This document shows, piece by piece, positions 1 through 12,941 of a DNA stretch of 64,000 nt (position 1 is the first letter of the stretch; each line of letters opens with the position of its first letter). This DNA comes from Cryptomeria japonica (Eukaryota; Streptophyta; Pinopsida; Cupressales; Cupressaceae). The stretch lies in the NCBI RefSeq assembly GCF_030272615.1, contig NC_081415.1, forward strand, positions 513,015,034 to 513,079,033, given 5' to 3'. The notes beneath the pieces were generated by a model, which saw only the letters and a program-made list of their open reading frames with translations, was not told the origin of the DNA and made no database searches. The position numbers and the translations under genes were made by a program.

Positions 1-3000
1 CCCAAATCCTTCCTTCTCCATCCAAAATCCTCCAATTCCATCTCCAAAATCTTTCCCAACCAAAATCTCCTCCAAAAATGTCCATCCTTCCATTTTCCCC
101 AAATTTGGGTTATATGGAAGAGTTGACCCCAAAATTCCATTTTTGGAATTAAAAAATTTTATTTACAAATAATACTCAAAAATTCATTCTTTTCAACTAT
201 AGCAACAATTTAACTTGCTTTTTAATTCAAAAACGATTTCTTCAATTAATCAAATTTAGCCGATCTAATCTCAAAAACCAACAGAATGCAATTACGTCTA
301 ATGCGATTAAATACCAAACTTTCTTTTTTTTTCAACAGCATATATAAAATGCATCTAATAATCAAAATCAGTCATTTAATCGAATTTACTTCCAATTAAA
401 AATGAGCAATCCAATATCGACGAAAATCGCATAACGGAAACCAGATTACTTTAGCCCATTAATCTTCAATGCACAAACGCATATTAATCAAAATAATTAC
501 TAAGGACTAATTAACCAATTAACCAAACACACCAAGCACGCAAACTGAGAAGGTCAACCAAACAGACGACTCGCAAACCCAAACAAAAAGGGATTACCGA
601 CGACGACTGGCGATGCTCACTAGAGCACGACTAAGGTCAACTAGGGTCTTACGACCACCTAATCCAACTCTAAGGATTAAAAAGGGGTACACTCAAACCT
701 GCAATTCCAGGTGAAGACGAACCTCGCATTCAAGCGGCATTGTACTTGAAATATCCTGCAACCAAAGAACATACATGCATACATATATAAAATTTAACGA
801 AAACGTTAGCTCAATATTGATACCACGAAATAGGTACACTAACAACTTGCATACAACTAGTGTGAAAACCACATCAATAGCTATGCGTAAAATCCAACAT
901 CTGACTATAACATAATATTACGATAACCTAATCAAGATTAAACCAAGGTTAGAAATAGATTAGGGCAGGGGTACTACAAATAGACAAGACTCACAACAAG
1001 GTTCCACCAGAGGCTACTAACAACACCACATAGGATAGGGTACTATGATACAACTATGGAGAGTGTCATCATAAGTCATCAACATTATTTTCCCTACAAA
1101 TCTCTCTAGGCCTTAGTGTCCATTTGATAGAACATGTGGAATCAAAAAAATCCCTTCATGAGTACAAGGAAGTTTGATTGTGCTATCTCTATGTCCCCAA
1201 CATGGATAGGCCTTCCCAATCCCATCATTAGCCTAAAATATAATTCAATTCCATGGGTGGGTCACCATAACAATCTCATTTAATGTCTATCTTTCCTTAG
1301 GTTCATTTATTAGACTATCCGTTGTTGAAGAAACTCCCAATGGCATTCCCTGGCAAGCACTTTAGTGTCCCAACACCTAAATGAGAGTCACTCCTCCTAA
1401 CTTGAACCTAGACACCACTAAGCTAGGCTTTAAATTCAAATATTTATAAACATAACATAAATAGATATATCAAATTAATCTTACATAAATCCATAATTAA
1501 GAATTAGGATCATAATTCTTACACAAGGCCTCTCTAGGCCTTATCCTTCAAGATGCATCAATGATTCCACTTCCAAATCTAGTGACAACTATGGTTCTTT
1601 ATATACAATTACAGAGAATATATCAATACATGATTAAATCCAATTAAGGCCATATAAATCCCCATATAGAAACAACAAAGAATAAATCCATCCCAAGCCT
1701 CTGGAAACCATGAAGAAACCTACAGATAAAAAAACTAGGGAAAACAAGACAAAAAACCAAAAACTATACATTTGAGAATTATTGTTGCATATATGAAACT
1801 TATTTCTATGCATATCTTAATTATTTGTACTTTTTTTTTACTATGGTTGCACATATGAAACAGACCTTGTGTTGACAAAAAGGAGGATCTTTAGGCCCCA
1901 AATTGGGCATCGATTTGGACATGGAAGTGAAACAATGAAAAGACTCGTTTGAGGGGTGCCTATTTGCCTTCTGTAAATCCCTTCGACTTGACTCTAATAA
2001 TCATACAAAAAGTGCACGATATTAAACCCTAAAAATAGCCAATTAAAAACTCCATTGGAGAGTGCCTACTAACTCAAAACTTAAAACTGATAACCAAAAT
2101 TTAAAATCCCATTTAGATAACATAATAGAACATCAAATACACTAATATACAATTAAAAATAAAATTAGAACAATTTTTAAGAGAGCTAGAAAATGCCAAT
2201 ACTTATTCTTTTTTTAAACCAAGAGAAAGGGAGAGGAAATTTTCAATTGACTTCAATAATGAAATTTCATAAATTTGATCTTCTTTTAAATAGAAGACAA
2301 GGACATTGAATACATCAGATAATTTTCCAAAAGAAATCTAAGAAAAATTTCTTTCTTATTGAACACAAAACCCTAAACAATTCCATGAAAACCATAGGAA
2401 ATATGAATGCATTCAAACTATATTCATCCATACTTGCCAAATAGTCAAAATAAATATAGAGAAATTCAAAATAACAAAAAAAGTCTACTTTTCATTTTTT
2501 TTTTAAATACATAATCACTCTCCTACATTGGGGTCTCAAAACCCTACCTCAGGTCCCATGGACACAACACATATTGAAAGTGATTTGATGAGTGATGAAG
2601 CTTGAATGAAAGGCACACCAAATTAAATTATCGCAACAACAAACAAGACACCACACAGCATCCAAGAACTAGAAAAAATTTCTTCAAGAATCTCAAGAAA
2701 TATCCAACAAAAACCTCTTTCCACTCCATAAGAAATTGGGAAAAAAATTCCAACAAATCTCTCTGTTCACACACAAAAATCCAAGCCTCCCAAACTCCAC
2801 CAAAAAACACCATCCATGTGAAACCAAAAACTCTCAAAAAGAACATTAAAAAAATATTTGATATTCCCTCTCACAAAAGTGTATGGGAAACTAAACCAAT
2901 TTCCAAACTTGAAACTAAAAAATAATCCATAATCCAAAGTTAACTGTTAAAAATGAGATACTAAACTCCCACTAATCATAAATAATAATTAAATCATCAA

Positions 3001-6000
3001 AACCAAGATATAAATCCTCCCACTCAAACAATTTTACACAAATTGAAACTTATTATAAATTATTATTCCCCACCAAATAGTTCTCGCATATTGATATTCT
3101 CTCAACCTACATTGTGGGAATAATTATTTAATATTTAACATACAATAGTAATATCATTTAATTCAATAATAATATTAATAATGATATTAAAAATAATTAT
3201 AAATTCTTGTACTTGAATTAAAATAATCAATTTATAATAGAATTGGAGATACCTCTAGAGAATACTAAAGACATAGCCAAAACAACATTCACCACATACT
3301 CAAAGCAAGTAGTAGAGGGAAGCGACTATTGCCTATAGGAAAATTTCAAATAGGTGAAGACAAGATCAAGGATGATTGTCCAAATATGGAACAATGGTCA
3401 GGGCTAAATCAAATTTGGCCTCTATAAAATCTCAATTAACACCATCAAGGATTGTGAGGCATGCTCAGACTTGTGAAGATAGGTGAAGTCTATGCCTGAT
3501 ACCTAGATCAAAACAAAACACAAAATATCTGAAAAAATAGCATTAGTAATCATAAGTATTCCTCATATGCAAACATTTGAATATATGTTAGTACATCAGG
3601 TAAGCACAATACACATCTAACATATAGATATCAAGAGACTATAACATAAAACCCTAACATCATCACAAGACCTCATGAGCATAAAACATCATAATCTGAA
3701 AACTAAATCTCATATCGAAACATCAAGTAACCCAAAGCATTAAGACCTAATATGTCATTTTTATACCCTCGTCATCAAAAAACTACTAGGACATCATAGA
3801 AGTTATCATAAACCTTAATTTCATTGAAAGGTCTTTGAAATATAGATCATCATAACATAGATTTATTATACATAAGAAACCTACAATAAATCAACTAAGT
3901 ATGCCTACCTTTGATAAGAAACATGGAACATAAGCCAACATTAATCCATAGGAATATAACTAGAAAAACAAAAATAGAAGGCATTATATTATATCATAAT
4001 TGATTTTCCAAAGGATATCATATAATAAACATGGTTATAACAATCCACTTTTTAATAACACATTAAAATATTAGAAAAGTATCATTAAATGACAATGTTC
4101 TACATAACACAATCAGACTATTTCCACATTATACCTAGATATCCCCATACACATATAAGAAACCAAAAGATTAAATTTATGGGAATGAGATTTTAACATT
4201 ACATGCATTCTCCAATAATTTGATATCATCCATTTTCGTCTACTCATCCATATAGACATATTCATGCAAACATCAACATTTAACTATATTTAATTGGGAA
4301 TGTTATCATCATAATGAGCACAAATTTCTTTATCTTCATTGATTACAATTTCAATACTTACATCCTTTGTTTTTAAGTCGAGGATCAGTGTCATAATACG
4401 TACTTTATTGTGTGATGGTAAGAGGGGTATTAAATCCTCCCCCCCCCTTCAACTTGACTTAATATTGGAAGACATTAATACTAAGATGAAATATCACACA
4501 CATTAGTCCTCAAACTTCATTATGCAATCTCAAATATGCATCATTTTCTTGGGCATGAGTAATAAAATTATTCATAAAAATGGTTAACCTTAGGTTCAAT
4601 AGTTTCCAAATCAATCCATTAGACATACATTAATCATATAGAACAACATAATACATCATTTTTCACCCAATCAAATATAGTAACACACCAATTCACTCCA
4701 TTTTGTTAAATACTATATCACCTAGAATAAACATTCTAGCATGAAATAACTTCATCTTTTAGAATTTTCATGACATTGACATTCATAAGACACAATAAAC
4801 ATAACAAGATTTACACCCTTAAAGCAAGATAATACATTTATAAAATTTATATACAACAATCACATGAAAATTTAAGCATTTACACAAAAAATAAGCACAT
4901 TCATACTTATCCACATCACTAGGCACTACACATCACAAAATTATGAAGTGTATATGTCTCTTTGAACAAGTACTCATGCTTGGTCAAGAGGGCATCCTAA
5001 ACACTAATGAATATAGTCCAAGATCCATAAATCTAACTTAGTTGCTTGATGGTGCTAGGCAACACACATATATGGTGAGACAGTCCATAAAAGACCACAA
5101 TGCCTATCCCTTGTTTGTCTAAGGTGAAATTAGCCTCCAACAAACAATCACTACACTTGGTGGATGGTGGATCCTAGATGTACAACAACCTCATGTACCC
5201 CCATCCTCAATGTTTCTTCGGTCAACTTTCTTCTATACACTCAACCAAGTCTGCCTATCAAGAGAGACCCTTCTCAATGCACATATTTTAATTAAATTAT
5301 AATTTGGTTTAGTCTTTTTCTCCAATTGGGTATAGGGTTCGGGTCCAACTAAATACAATATTCAATTAGGTTAAGAGTTAGTGTTTACTTTATTTTAATG
5401 TTCAATTTGTTTTATTATTGGAGTTAGTGTTCAATTAAGTTTACCATCAATGTTCAATCAAGTGTTAGGGTTAGGATTTCAATTTGGTTTAGGGTTGAAC
5501 TTAGGGTAAATTTTTTTAAATATTTATTATATTTATCGTTATGGTCCCATTTGGTTTATGAAAATTGAAACCTACCCTACGTTAAAATTTAACCCTAAAC
5601 CTAAAATTCAATTTATTTCTTTTATTTGGAATTTGGTCTTTTCTTCATTTAATTATGAATGTTCATAGATTTATATAAAAAGATAATTGATTAAAATATT
5701 TAAATTTGTATTGATGAGCATAAAATAATTTGTAAACCATATTTATTTAAATCTAGATATGAATGGAACCTTCCCACATTTTTAAAAATTCAATTAATTT
5801 AAAATCTCAGCCCTAATTAAAATTATACATTATTTCCATCCATGTTAGATTCACAATCCTATTTTCTAAATGAAATCTGAAGAGATGGTTTGCAAATAAA
5901 ACCATAAAATAAGAAATTTCAAAAAAATCTTAATAAGAGTTTCATTTAAGAAGTTTCCTTAGAGAGGAATTCACACAACAACTCCAGTCTAGCATTCCAA

Positions 6001-8120
6001 AAAAAAAAAGACAAACTAGTTTAGCCACCAAAGTTTGTAAATGAGAGAGAAAAGAAAAAGAAATATTAACTTCAATAATAAAGTAAGGAAAATTATAGGA
6101 ATTGGAAACACTAAATCAAATGTAAGCACACAAACTATATGAAAAAAATCACAAACTATGGGTAAACTATCATGGACAAAGATAAATAAATTTTTTGGCC
6201 CTCACAAGCAAGAAGGAAAAATCATTATAAATTATATATTGCATCACTGTGTGACTAAAATTAGCCATTAAACAAGGAAGGAGGGGACAACATCACAAAA
6301 TTTCTCTCCTACAAGATGAATTATTCAACTTAAATATATGCACTTGAATCATCAACAAAATATAGATCTTCTAACACCATACTCAAGAACTAAGGGAATG
6401 GGCTAAAAACATAACAATTGCACAAAGGGTTTTTACATGAAGGATTTAAGTAGTGAGTACTTTCCTTGAGATGTGAAAGCTAAGGTTACTTCATGCCACC
6501 ATTACTCGTACATCACTCTATGTGTCTTGAGGAGCTTGTTATTGCTACCATAATAACATTAGAAATGAGGTGATATATGATTTTTTGGAGTTTTCAAACT
6601 AGCTAGATAATTATTTGATGCACCATGCATTTGAAATAAACAGGGAGCAACATTACATTGAGTATGAATTTGTATCATTTATCGAATGTAACAAATATAT
6701 GTTAATTCATGACAAATGTTTAGTTAATGCATGGGTATACATTTCATAATGATCAAGGTGACAACTTGGTGATGGTGTGGTCATAGAAAGGGTTAGTAGT
6801 CTTAGTGGTAATGAGGATAGCTAGGCATAGGACAATGATACTTTTAAATTATTCATAGTGCAATAAAATGAAAATAATTTTTTGATAGAGGTAAATATCA
6901 TTTTTTTTAATCGTTTGTAGCCCTAGTCTACCCAATGAAGTTTGAAATTAGAGTTTTAGAATAAATCATGTAGTGGTTAAGAGACTCAACGTAGTAGGCA
7001 CCTGGTTTGCTTCACCAAAGATCATAGTTCTTGGCATGTTAGCAAGGGGCACGCATCCGCAAGAAAGAGCTACATTTGGGATCTTCAATGTTTTGCAAAA
7101 TTTTAAGGGCCCATGATAAGAAAATTGATTGAAGCACTCAGAAGTAGCCCTGCAAATTCCTCCCAAGTAACCTACCTTGAGAGTGAATAAATTGGCACCC
7201 TTTGATTGTCATGATGAATAACTTTGGAATAGCTTTTACTCTTATTATATAGTGTCCATGACTATTTACAAATTTCCAAGACTAGATTTGATGAGTTTAT
7301 GAAGTACCTTATTTGGGGTCCTAAGGGAGTTTGTCATTTGCACACTACTTAACTTGTTAGAGTAGCCATTTCCAGAAGTTAATATTTCATTAACAATTGA
7401 TTGTCATGGAAAAATAGTTGGTGATAGTTATTGTCCCCATCTCAATGATCTCTTGTGTCATCTTCTAGGTCCTAAGAAAATTCATTTAACATTCTCTCCA
7501 TGTCAAACACAGATGCTGATTATTCAAATTTGTTGCGAGAATAGTGTTAAATATGCCAAAGTAGCCCTACATCTTGATTTTTATTTCATGGACCAATAAA
7601 ATGCATGCCAAATGGAATGTTCCTCTCAATTCTCTATATGTTCATGAGCTCCCTTGACTTGTTGCAGCACTCCATCTAAGCATTTGATATTTTTTCGAGA
7701 TCAAAAGGAAATTGACCTTGCAGAGGTTTGACATCAACTCTTTTGGAAAGTTTCAAAGAGCCCAAGTTTGACCATTAATATTTTTCAAATGTGTTGTATT
7801 CAAGAAAAATCCCTTGGCAAACATACTCACTACTAGTTTTTGAATTGTTTCACATAGTGGTGGCCTTTATAGCACTCAATGTGCATGTTGTCTTTTGATG
7901 CTTGGGGAGAATGTTTGTTCAGTTTTGAAGCATAGTTTTGGAGGCTACCTTAGTTGTTTTGGTCACAATGTAAAGAGGACTAACATTAAAATAAATGACA
8001 ACCCACTCAATGCTTCAGCTCCAAAAATGCATATACAAATGTGGTTCAAGATAAATTTCAAAGCCCAATTGTTTGAAAATGATAAATTTTTAAGACAAGC
8101 CCACAAGAAGACCTGACATC
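1..8120. other. AT-rich DNA with no recognised gene
   Basis: I see no gene here. Open frames are short, low-complexity and overlap on both strands (for example near 2,602-2,925, 6,966-7,166 and 7,895-8,116), with no motif I recognise. There is a run of nine C at 4,439-4,447 and a word-repetitive stretch at 5,310-5,530. The region may be old transposon debris, but no LTR ends, primer site or pol motif could be identified. Confidence 0.5.
5310..5530. repeat. degenerate word repeat (GTTCAATT / TTAGGG-like)
   Basis: The words GTTCAATT, TTCAATTAGG and TTAGGGTT recur irregularly across about 220 bases, with the G-rich words on the plus strand. Spacing is irregular and the telomere-like units are never in a clean tandem, so this is a diffuse simple repeat and not an interstitial telomere block. 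Confidence 0.4.
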
Positions 8121-8171
8121 CATCATGACATCATAAGGTTAATTTAAATTGGATTTGAAATATTTTATTAC

Positions 8172-8458
8172 TTAAATCATTTTGTGATTTAAATAATATC
8201 ATGTGTGTTAAACTGGAGGCTCTCTAGTTATTTTTCGAAGATTGGTTAAAACTTGGAAGTATTTAAATCATAATTTGTGATTTAAATATATTTGCAAAGG
8301 TGAAAAAATTACATTTCAAGGAAATGAAATGTAATATAAAAGGTAATATTTCATTGTGGGTGAAATATGTTCACAAGAAGGATAGAGTAAATAGCCTTTC
8401 ACTTTGGTGAAAGTTGTGCTGTAGGTGGAACTACAAGACAATTATTTTACTTAAATAA
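8172..8458. other. array of seven short perfect hairpins
   Basis: Seven consecutive inverted repeats with different stems are visible: TTAAATCA/TGATTTAA (8172-8192, 8-bp arms), TATTTAAATCA/TGATTTAAATA (8260-8288, 11-bp arms), ATTACATTTC/GAAATGTAAT (8308-8335, 10-bp), ATATTTCA/TGAAATAT (8346-8368, 8-bp), CTTTCAC/GTGAAAG (8396-8413, 7-bp), TGTAG/CTACA (8420-8435) and TTATTT/AAATAA (8442-8458). Loops are 4 to 8 bases. No long ORF crosses it. It could be a structured RNA or a structured part of an LTR or other repeat; I cannot assign it. Confidence 0.6.
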
Positions 8459-10284
8459 AACATCTCCACAAAGTGTGATAATACCTATGGGAAAGGTGAA
8501 AGTTTGATTTTGAATAAAGACCAAAAGTGTTATATGCAACTATCAGACAAAAGGTGTTATTACAGTGAAAATTATTTACTAGACGGGTTGGTTAAAAGAG
8601 GAAAACACAGCCTATGATAAATGGAATAAGGAAAAGAAAACTATTTTACTATATAATAATAAAGTGCAATTGCAAGCCATATCCCATTAAAAAGGGGTGC
8701 ATTTTTTATGAGAGGCCAATGAAAATACAGTTTAAAGACTAAGTGTAGATATTGGTAATTCTTACTATGTGGAATGATACTTCACATAAAGGAGCCAAGC
8801 CAAGCCAAGCATAGAAAGGATATTTTTTAATTACAAGTAAAGATCAAAGGGAAACAAAGTGGAAGTGTTGGAGTTGTTTCTAATTGCCAAGTTTTAGAGG
8901 AAAGATGATTGCAAAAACAAGGATTCTTGATGATGCAGATTAAAGACAATGGAAGAAAGAGAGAAAGGAATTAATTTTGTTAGAAATCAGACTTGGAAGG
9001 GCACAACTATTAGTTGTAGATTAAATCTAGAGATTTATGTTCTTATTTTCATTGTAGAGGGTTTTGAACTTTTGTAGGGTGAATAGAAAATTGTTACGAC
9101 TGAGTCACAAATGGAAAACAAAAATTGTAATATCTGATTTTATGAGCAAATACTAACTAGTTAGTGCAAATAGATTTTTACTATCATTAAATTATCTCCA
9201 GATTTGTATGTTTTTAATCATATGAATTCAATATATAAGGTATATTTGAATTTGTTATCTCAACATTCTTTTGATTGTATTGTTTGTTCATAGTTCTCTT
9301 TCAAGGAAGGAGTTAAATTACGTTGAGTAGATAATTGTGATTTTAGGTGTGCAAGGTTGATCTATAGGAAGAATTTTCATTGCAACAATCTGAGTTGATC
9401 TGTTAGTGCAAGGCATTAACATATTTTGAATCCACTAGTTGAGGTTTATTTGTTGATTTGATCTCCTTTATAATTTCGTATTTGACTCGATAGCCCAGAA
9501 TTACGCAATGATTTGTTGCTCAACTTAATGCATTTTCTAAAATATATCATTACCCAAAATTCTCTTTAAAAAATATGTTGTAGGGTTTAGGTCTACTATA
9601 GGAATTGTTCTCAATTGCTAAGTAAAGGATAAATAACCAGGATCAAAGCAAGATTTGAAGTTATTTAGACAAAACTTGGTTTAATTTTATTGTGAATTAT
9701 CTACCATTAAATGCAATGTCTTTGCAAAGTATGTGTCAAATAATTCAACATTTTTAGGCTCACTCACGTTTGTTTGGTAGAGCCAAAAGTGTTGGAGAAT
9801 TCAATTTTGTTAGTAAATCTCATTAATAGGGCAAATCAAACCCCAAATTTGAGTGCATGAAAGTGGCTAGTCTTTAGGATTAAGAGGATCTTTTGATTTG
9901 GGAACCAAAAATACTTATCCTCTTTGATTCTAGAAATAGTCCCTTATGTGAAACCAAACAATCTCAAAGGGTTTCCTCCACTATTATACCCCACTATTAG
10001 ACTCAACTTTGACCACTACAAAACTAGTGACTCCTTTAAGAGATCATGCTCCCTTTTCCTCTTATTTTATGGTGGATAAGTTTGTTATGTCACCATGCAC
10101 CTTTATGGTGGTTGGGTGCTTGTCCAACTCCCCTTCTAAGGCCCTAAGAAAATCAACAAACATGGGTTAAGATTCCAAGGTGGGCAAAAAATTTGCTAGA
10201 GACATGAGGCAACTTAAAGTGGCTAGAAACGAGGCTAATGGATTCCAAAGTACTCTATGGTAACTCTGCTCTTAATTATATAAG
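8459..10284. other. no recognised gene; possible LINE 5' debris at the right end
   Basis: No gene is seen. A perfect palindrome TGCAATTGCA lies near 8,668. From about 9,900 to 10,284 the sequence could be the tail of the LINE first ORF that precedes the endonuclease fragment, because a basic stretch ending near 10,260 sits where that ORF would end, but this is only positional inference. Confidence 0.35.
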
Positions 10285-10866
10285 AAATTATTACTCTTTC
10301 TTGGAATATTTGGGGATTAAATGGTTCCCACAAATAGATTTTGGTGAAAAATATGGTGAAAAAGTTGAAGCCAAATATATTTCTACTTCGAGAGAATAAA
10401 ATAATTTTAGATACCTTTCTAAAGTTCAGTAATTTCATATATCCCTTTGCGAATGCTATTTCTATGAGCTTTGAAGGTGCTTTAGGCAGTTTAGCGACTA
10501 TGTGATGCCAAACAATCTTACAGGGGTCCTAAAGTGCAAACATAAAAATTCACATGTCATTTCATTTTCTAATGACTACAAAAGTGGAGTAGACCTTAAC
10601 TAATGTCTATGCTCCAAATAATATACTCTTAAAGAGAATTTTCCAGTCCACCGTTCTTACAGATTTGAGATCCGTTAACGATGATTGTTGGTTGCTGATG
10701 GGAGATTCTAACACCCCCCTCTACCCCTCCGAAAAATGTGGGTGGATCTTCAAATTTTTAAAATAGTTTGTTGGATCTCCATGACTTTCTCTTACAAGGG
10801 GATTTGGTTGACTTGGAAATATCATGTTGTAAGTATACTTGCTCTAGCATATTACTAGATGTGCAC
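10285..10866 (+). pseudogene. LINE (L1-type) endonuclease domain fragment
   Basis: This is a decayed N-terminal apurinic/apyrimidinic-type endonuclease domain of a plant L1-class LINE. A frame beginning near 10,285 reads SWNIWGLNG followed by a lysine-rich segment and a 'KPNIFLL' block, the usual start of this domain. Further on come NVYAPNN and then WLLMGDSNTP, the counterpart of the conserved GDFN motif in which the Phe is now Ser. A weaker 'DFLLQGDLVDLE' block extends to about 10,860. Stops and frameshifts interrupt it, and the reverse transcriptase is missing: similarity ends where an antisense gypsy fragment begins. It is similar to but distinct from the LINE at 54,421, which lacks exactly this N-terminal part. 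In life this domain nicks the target DNA to start reverse transcription. Confidence 0.65.
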
Positions 10867-10871
10867 TGTTT

Positions 10872-11023
10872 CTCTCCTTGTGTTGTGCAATGCAATGCTC
10901 AGGTTTGTGACATGGCTTAACCTCCTCCCATGGTTTCATTGCCTCATAGTTTTATCAAGCATTAACTAGTCAATATTTTGGTTGCAATGGAAACCATATT
11001 TCCATCAAGTGGCTTCAAAGCCT
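10872..11023 (-). pseudogene. second, diverged copy of the gypsy gag-protease segment
   Basis: Read on the minus strand this repeats the segment found at 12,050-12,200. Both contain a PWEEV/PWEVV-KPCH block followed by a Cys/His-rich CIAQHK/HIAQNK run, and the nucleotide sequences align over about 150 bases at roughly 70% by eye, including the shared word TGTGACATGGCTTAAC. Stops are present. It lies immediately left of the solo LTR, while the better-preserved copy lies right of it, so the two copies flank the insertion in direct orientation. It is either a tandem duplication inside the older gypsy element or a second gypsy insertion. Confidence 0.5.
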
Positions 11024-11081
11024 GGGTCACAGATTCAAACCCGTCCCTTGTGTTGGGGGAGTTGTTTTAAGGTGCGTGCCA

Positions 11082-12043
11082 TGTTGGAAAGTGACACACA
11101 CCTGGTGGCTGCTAATGCTTGATTAATGGTTTAGGGTTGTCATTGATGGAAACTCTTCATGAGATTCCCATATAGTAACCACAAATTTTGATATCTAGAA
11201 GCAGATCTTAATCGGTAGCCAATTAACCGGTATTTCGGGATGAATAGAGAAATTTTGGTCTAGAAGCTTTCTGATGATTGCGATGGTGAGAATCGTGTAT
11301 AGGATGAATGAACCAACATATATACATCACTTTATCATTATTTTCATGATCCATATTTATCTTTGGTGATCCAGTCAAGCTAACATATGACTACACATTA
11401 CATTAGCAGGCCAACTTGGTTGATGATCGATTTTATGATTACAGATATATAAGACTGGTGTGGAAGATCTATTTGGTGTGTGATATGATTGTATGCAAGA
11501 GAGTGGTGATCAAGAATCCTTTGTAGCACAGTTTGACATGCTCATTATTGATCCAATAGCTGATTGAGATAGAGAATAGGGTAGAATAGAGTAGAGTAGC
11601 AGAGGTGATCCAGTCAGTAATTTGGAACTTAACCAAAACTCATCCAAGCATTGTTAGATGCTATTATAGAGTTCTTTCACTGTATTTCATCATTGTAATT
11701 GATCAGTAAGGCAATGAGTCTTCTGAGGCTGTAGCCCTTATTATATTTGAGCAGTGAGCTCTAGGTAGTGTTCCTAAATGCCTGTGCATTCCCCATATTG
11801 TAATATTATTTTTCTACTATCCATAGTGGAATAATATTGTGGCTTCAAATCCCACCATGGTTTTTCCCCTTTGGGTTTCCACGTAGAAATCTCACTGTTA
11901 TGATTTAGTGGTTGTTTATTTTGTGTATATACTTTTTAGTTTCTTATTTATGTTTTTGGTGGTTTAAAGTAATGCTAGAAGATTTAATAATTGGTAGATC
12001 ATTGATTCACCCTCCCCCCTCTCAGTGATCCTTGATTTGAACA
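11082..12043 (+). repeat. solo LTR related to element D
   Basis: A 962-bp LTR starts TGTTGGAAAG and ends TTGAACA, with no internal region. It is flanked by TGCCA (11077-11081) and TGCCC (12044-12048), a 4-of-5 target duplication. Its order of words matches the D LTR: a 'GATGCTTGAT..GGGTT-TCATTGATGG' start, a TATATAAG box at 11446-11453, the GCAGTGAGCTCTAGGTAGTG block near 11,752, the conserved ATGG...CCCC-GGG...CCAC hairpin at 11857-11882, and a C-rich tract before the end. A solo LTR is normally left by recombination between the two LTRs of a full element. It interrupts the antisense gypsy relic. Confidence 0.75.
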
Positions 12044-12941
12044 TGCCCTTGGTCTCCTTGTTTTGTGCAATGTGACAATTGGGATTGTGACATGGCTTAA
12101 CTACCTCCCATGGATTCTTTAAGTCTGATGATTGTATCAAGCATTTATAGGTTGATCTTTTAGTGCAATGACAATCATATTTACAACAAGTGTCACTACG
12201 AGGAAATTTTAGACATTTATGAATAGTAGAAGGGATCACTTTCATGGAAGGGAGCCAAGGGTATCCCAACTTCACATAGAATTGATCTGATGTAGGAATG
12301 ATAGAAAATGTCAAATCTAAGCATTTAGTATGAACCTTAATGGGAAGAATAATAGAACCAATTGTAGGACAAGAGAAACCATTATACACCTTGACCATTA
12401 CATGAGATTCATAATGTGTTACTTTGTACAGTTGTAAAGTATAAAGATATTTTTAGTGATCACTTTCACCATAAACATTGGATCAATGAGAACCCCTCAT
12501 AGCAGTTTGTATTTGATTTTCATAGTGATAAATAGTGACTCATCAGGTTCATCAATAGTCTCACTAGGATCAATGTTAATTCATAGGTCCTTAGGAGGTG
12601 TAGCTTTATCAAGAAGATTCACAACATTATTAGATTCAATACCAATATCATTAGGAGAATATGCAACAGACTTAGATTCAACCACACTAATAGAATGGGA
12701 AGGCAAAGAATTAGTAAATATTTGGAGGTTTTGATTATGAGGAGCTATGGGTTTGTTTCCTTTTTCATTCACACTAGCTATAGATATGGTATTTTTATCA
12801 ATGAAGTTTTCAATCTTACTCCATAAGTTATAAAACTTCTCAATATCATGACCAAGTTGATGGTGTTAGTAGCAAAAGGCTTTAGGATCAAGATAAGATG
12901 GCAAAGGTTTGGAGGTATCAATTGCCTTGATGGGAGGAAGT
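12044..12941 (-). pseudogene. Ty3/gypsy gag C-terminus and protease, antisense (inner part)
   Basis: Reading leftward from 12,941, the minus strand gives a knuckle-like block (HHQLGHDIEKFYNLWSKI), then an acidic linker, then a retropepsin-like stretch between about 12,398 and 12,150 with ILPIKVHTKCLDLTF, a 'PTSDQFYVKLGYPWL' block and PSTIHKCLKFP, typical of plant gypsy gag-protease polyproteins. I do not see a clear catalytic Asp triad. The frame carries scattered stops and shifts. The gag start lies at 20,658-21,622; copia A has been inserted between the two halves at GAAGT, and the solo LTR cuts the other end at 12,043. No gypsy reverse transcriptase or LTR is visible in the window. Confidence 0.65.

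Noticed and set aside
2602-2925. 107-codon ORF rich in Lys/Asn/Thr
   Set aside because: Low-complexity, with an equally open overlapping frame on the minus strand; no motif; typical of AT-rich noncoding DNA.
5460-5520. Possible interstitial telomere repeat
   Set aside because: TTAGGG-like words are scattered and not in register; no tandem TTTAGGG run.
6966-7166. Antisense 66-codon ORF
   Set aside because: No recognisable domain and no readable extension on either side.
11023-11075. tRNA-derived SINE or tRNA relic
   Set aside because: A B-box-like run (complement GGGTTTGAATCTGTG) is present, but there is no A box at the right distance and no cloverleaf.
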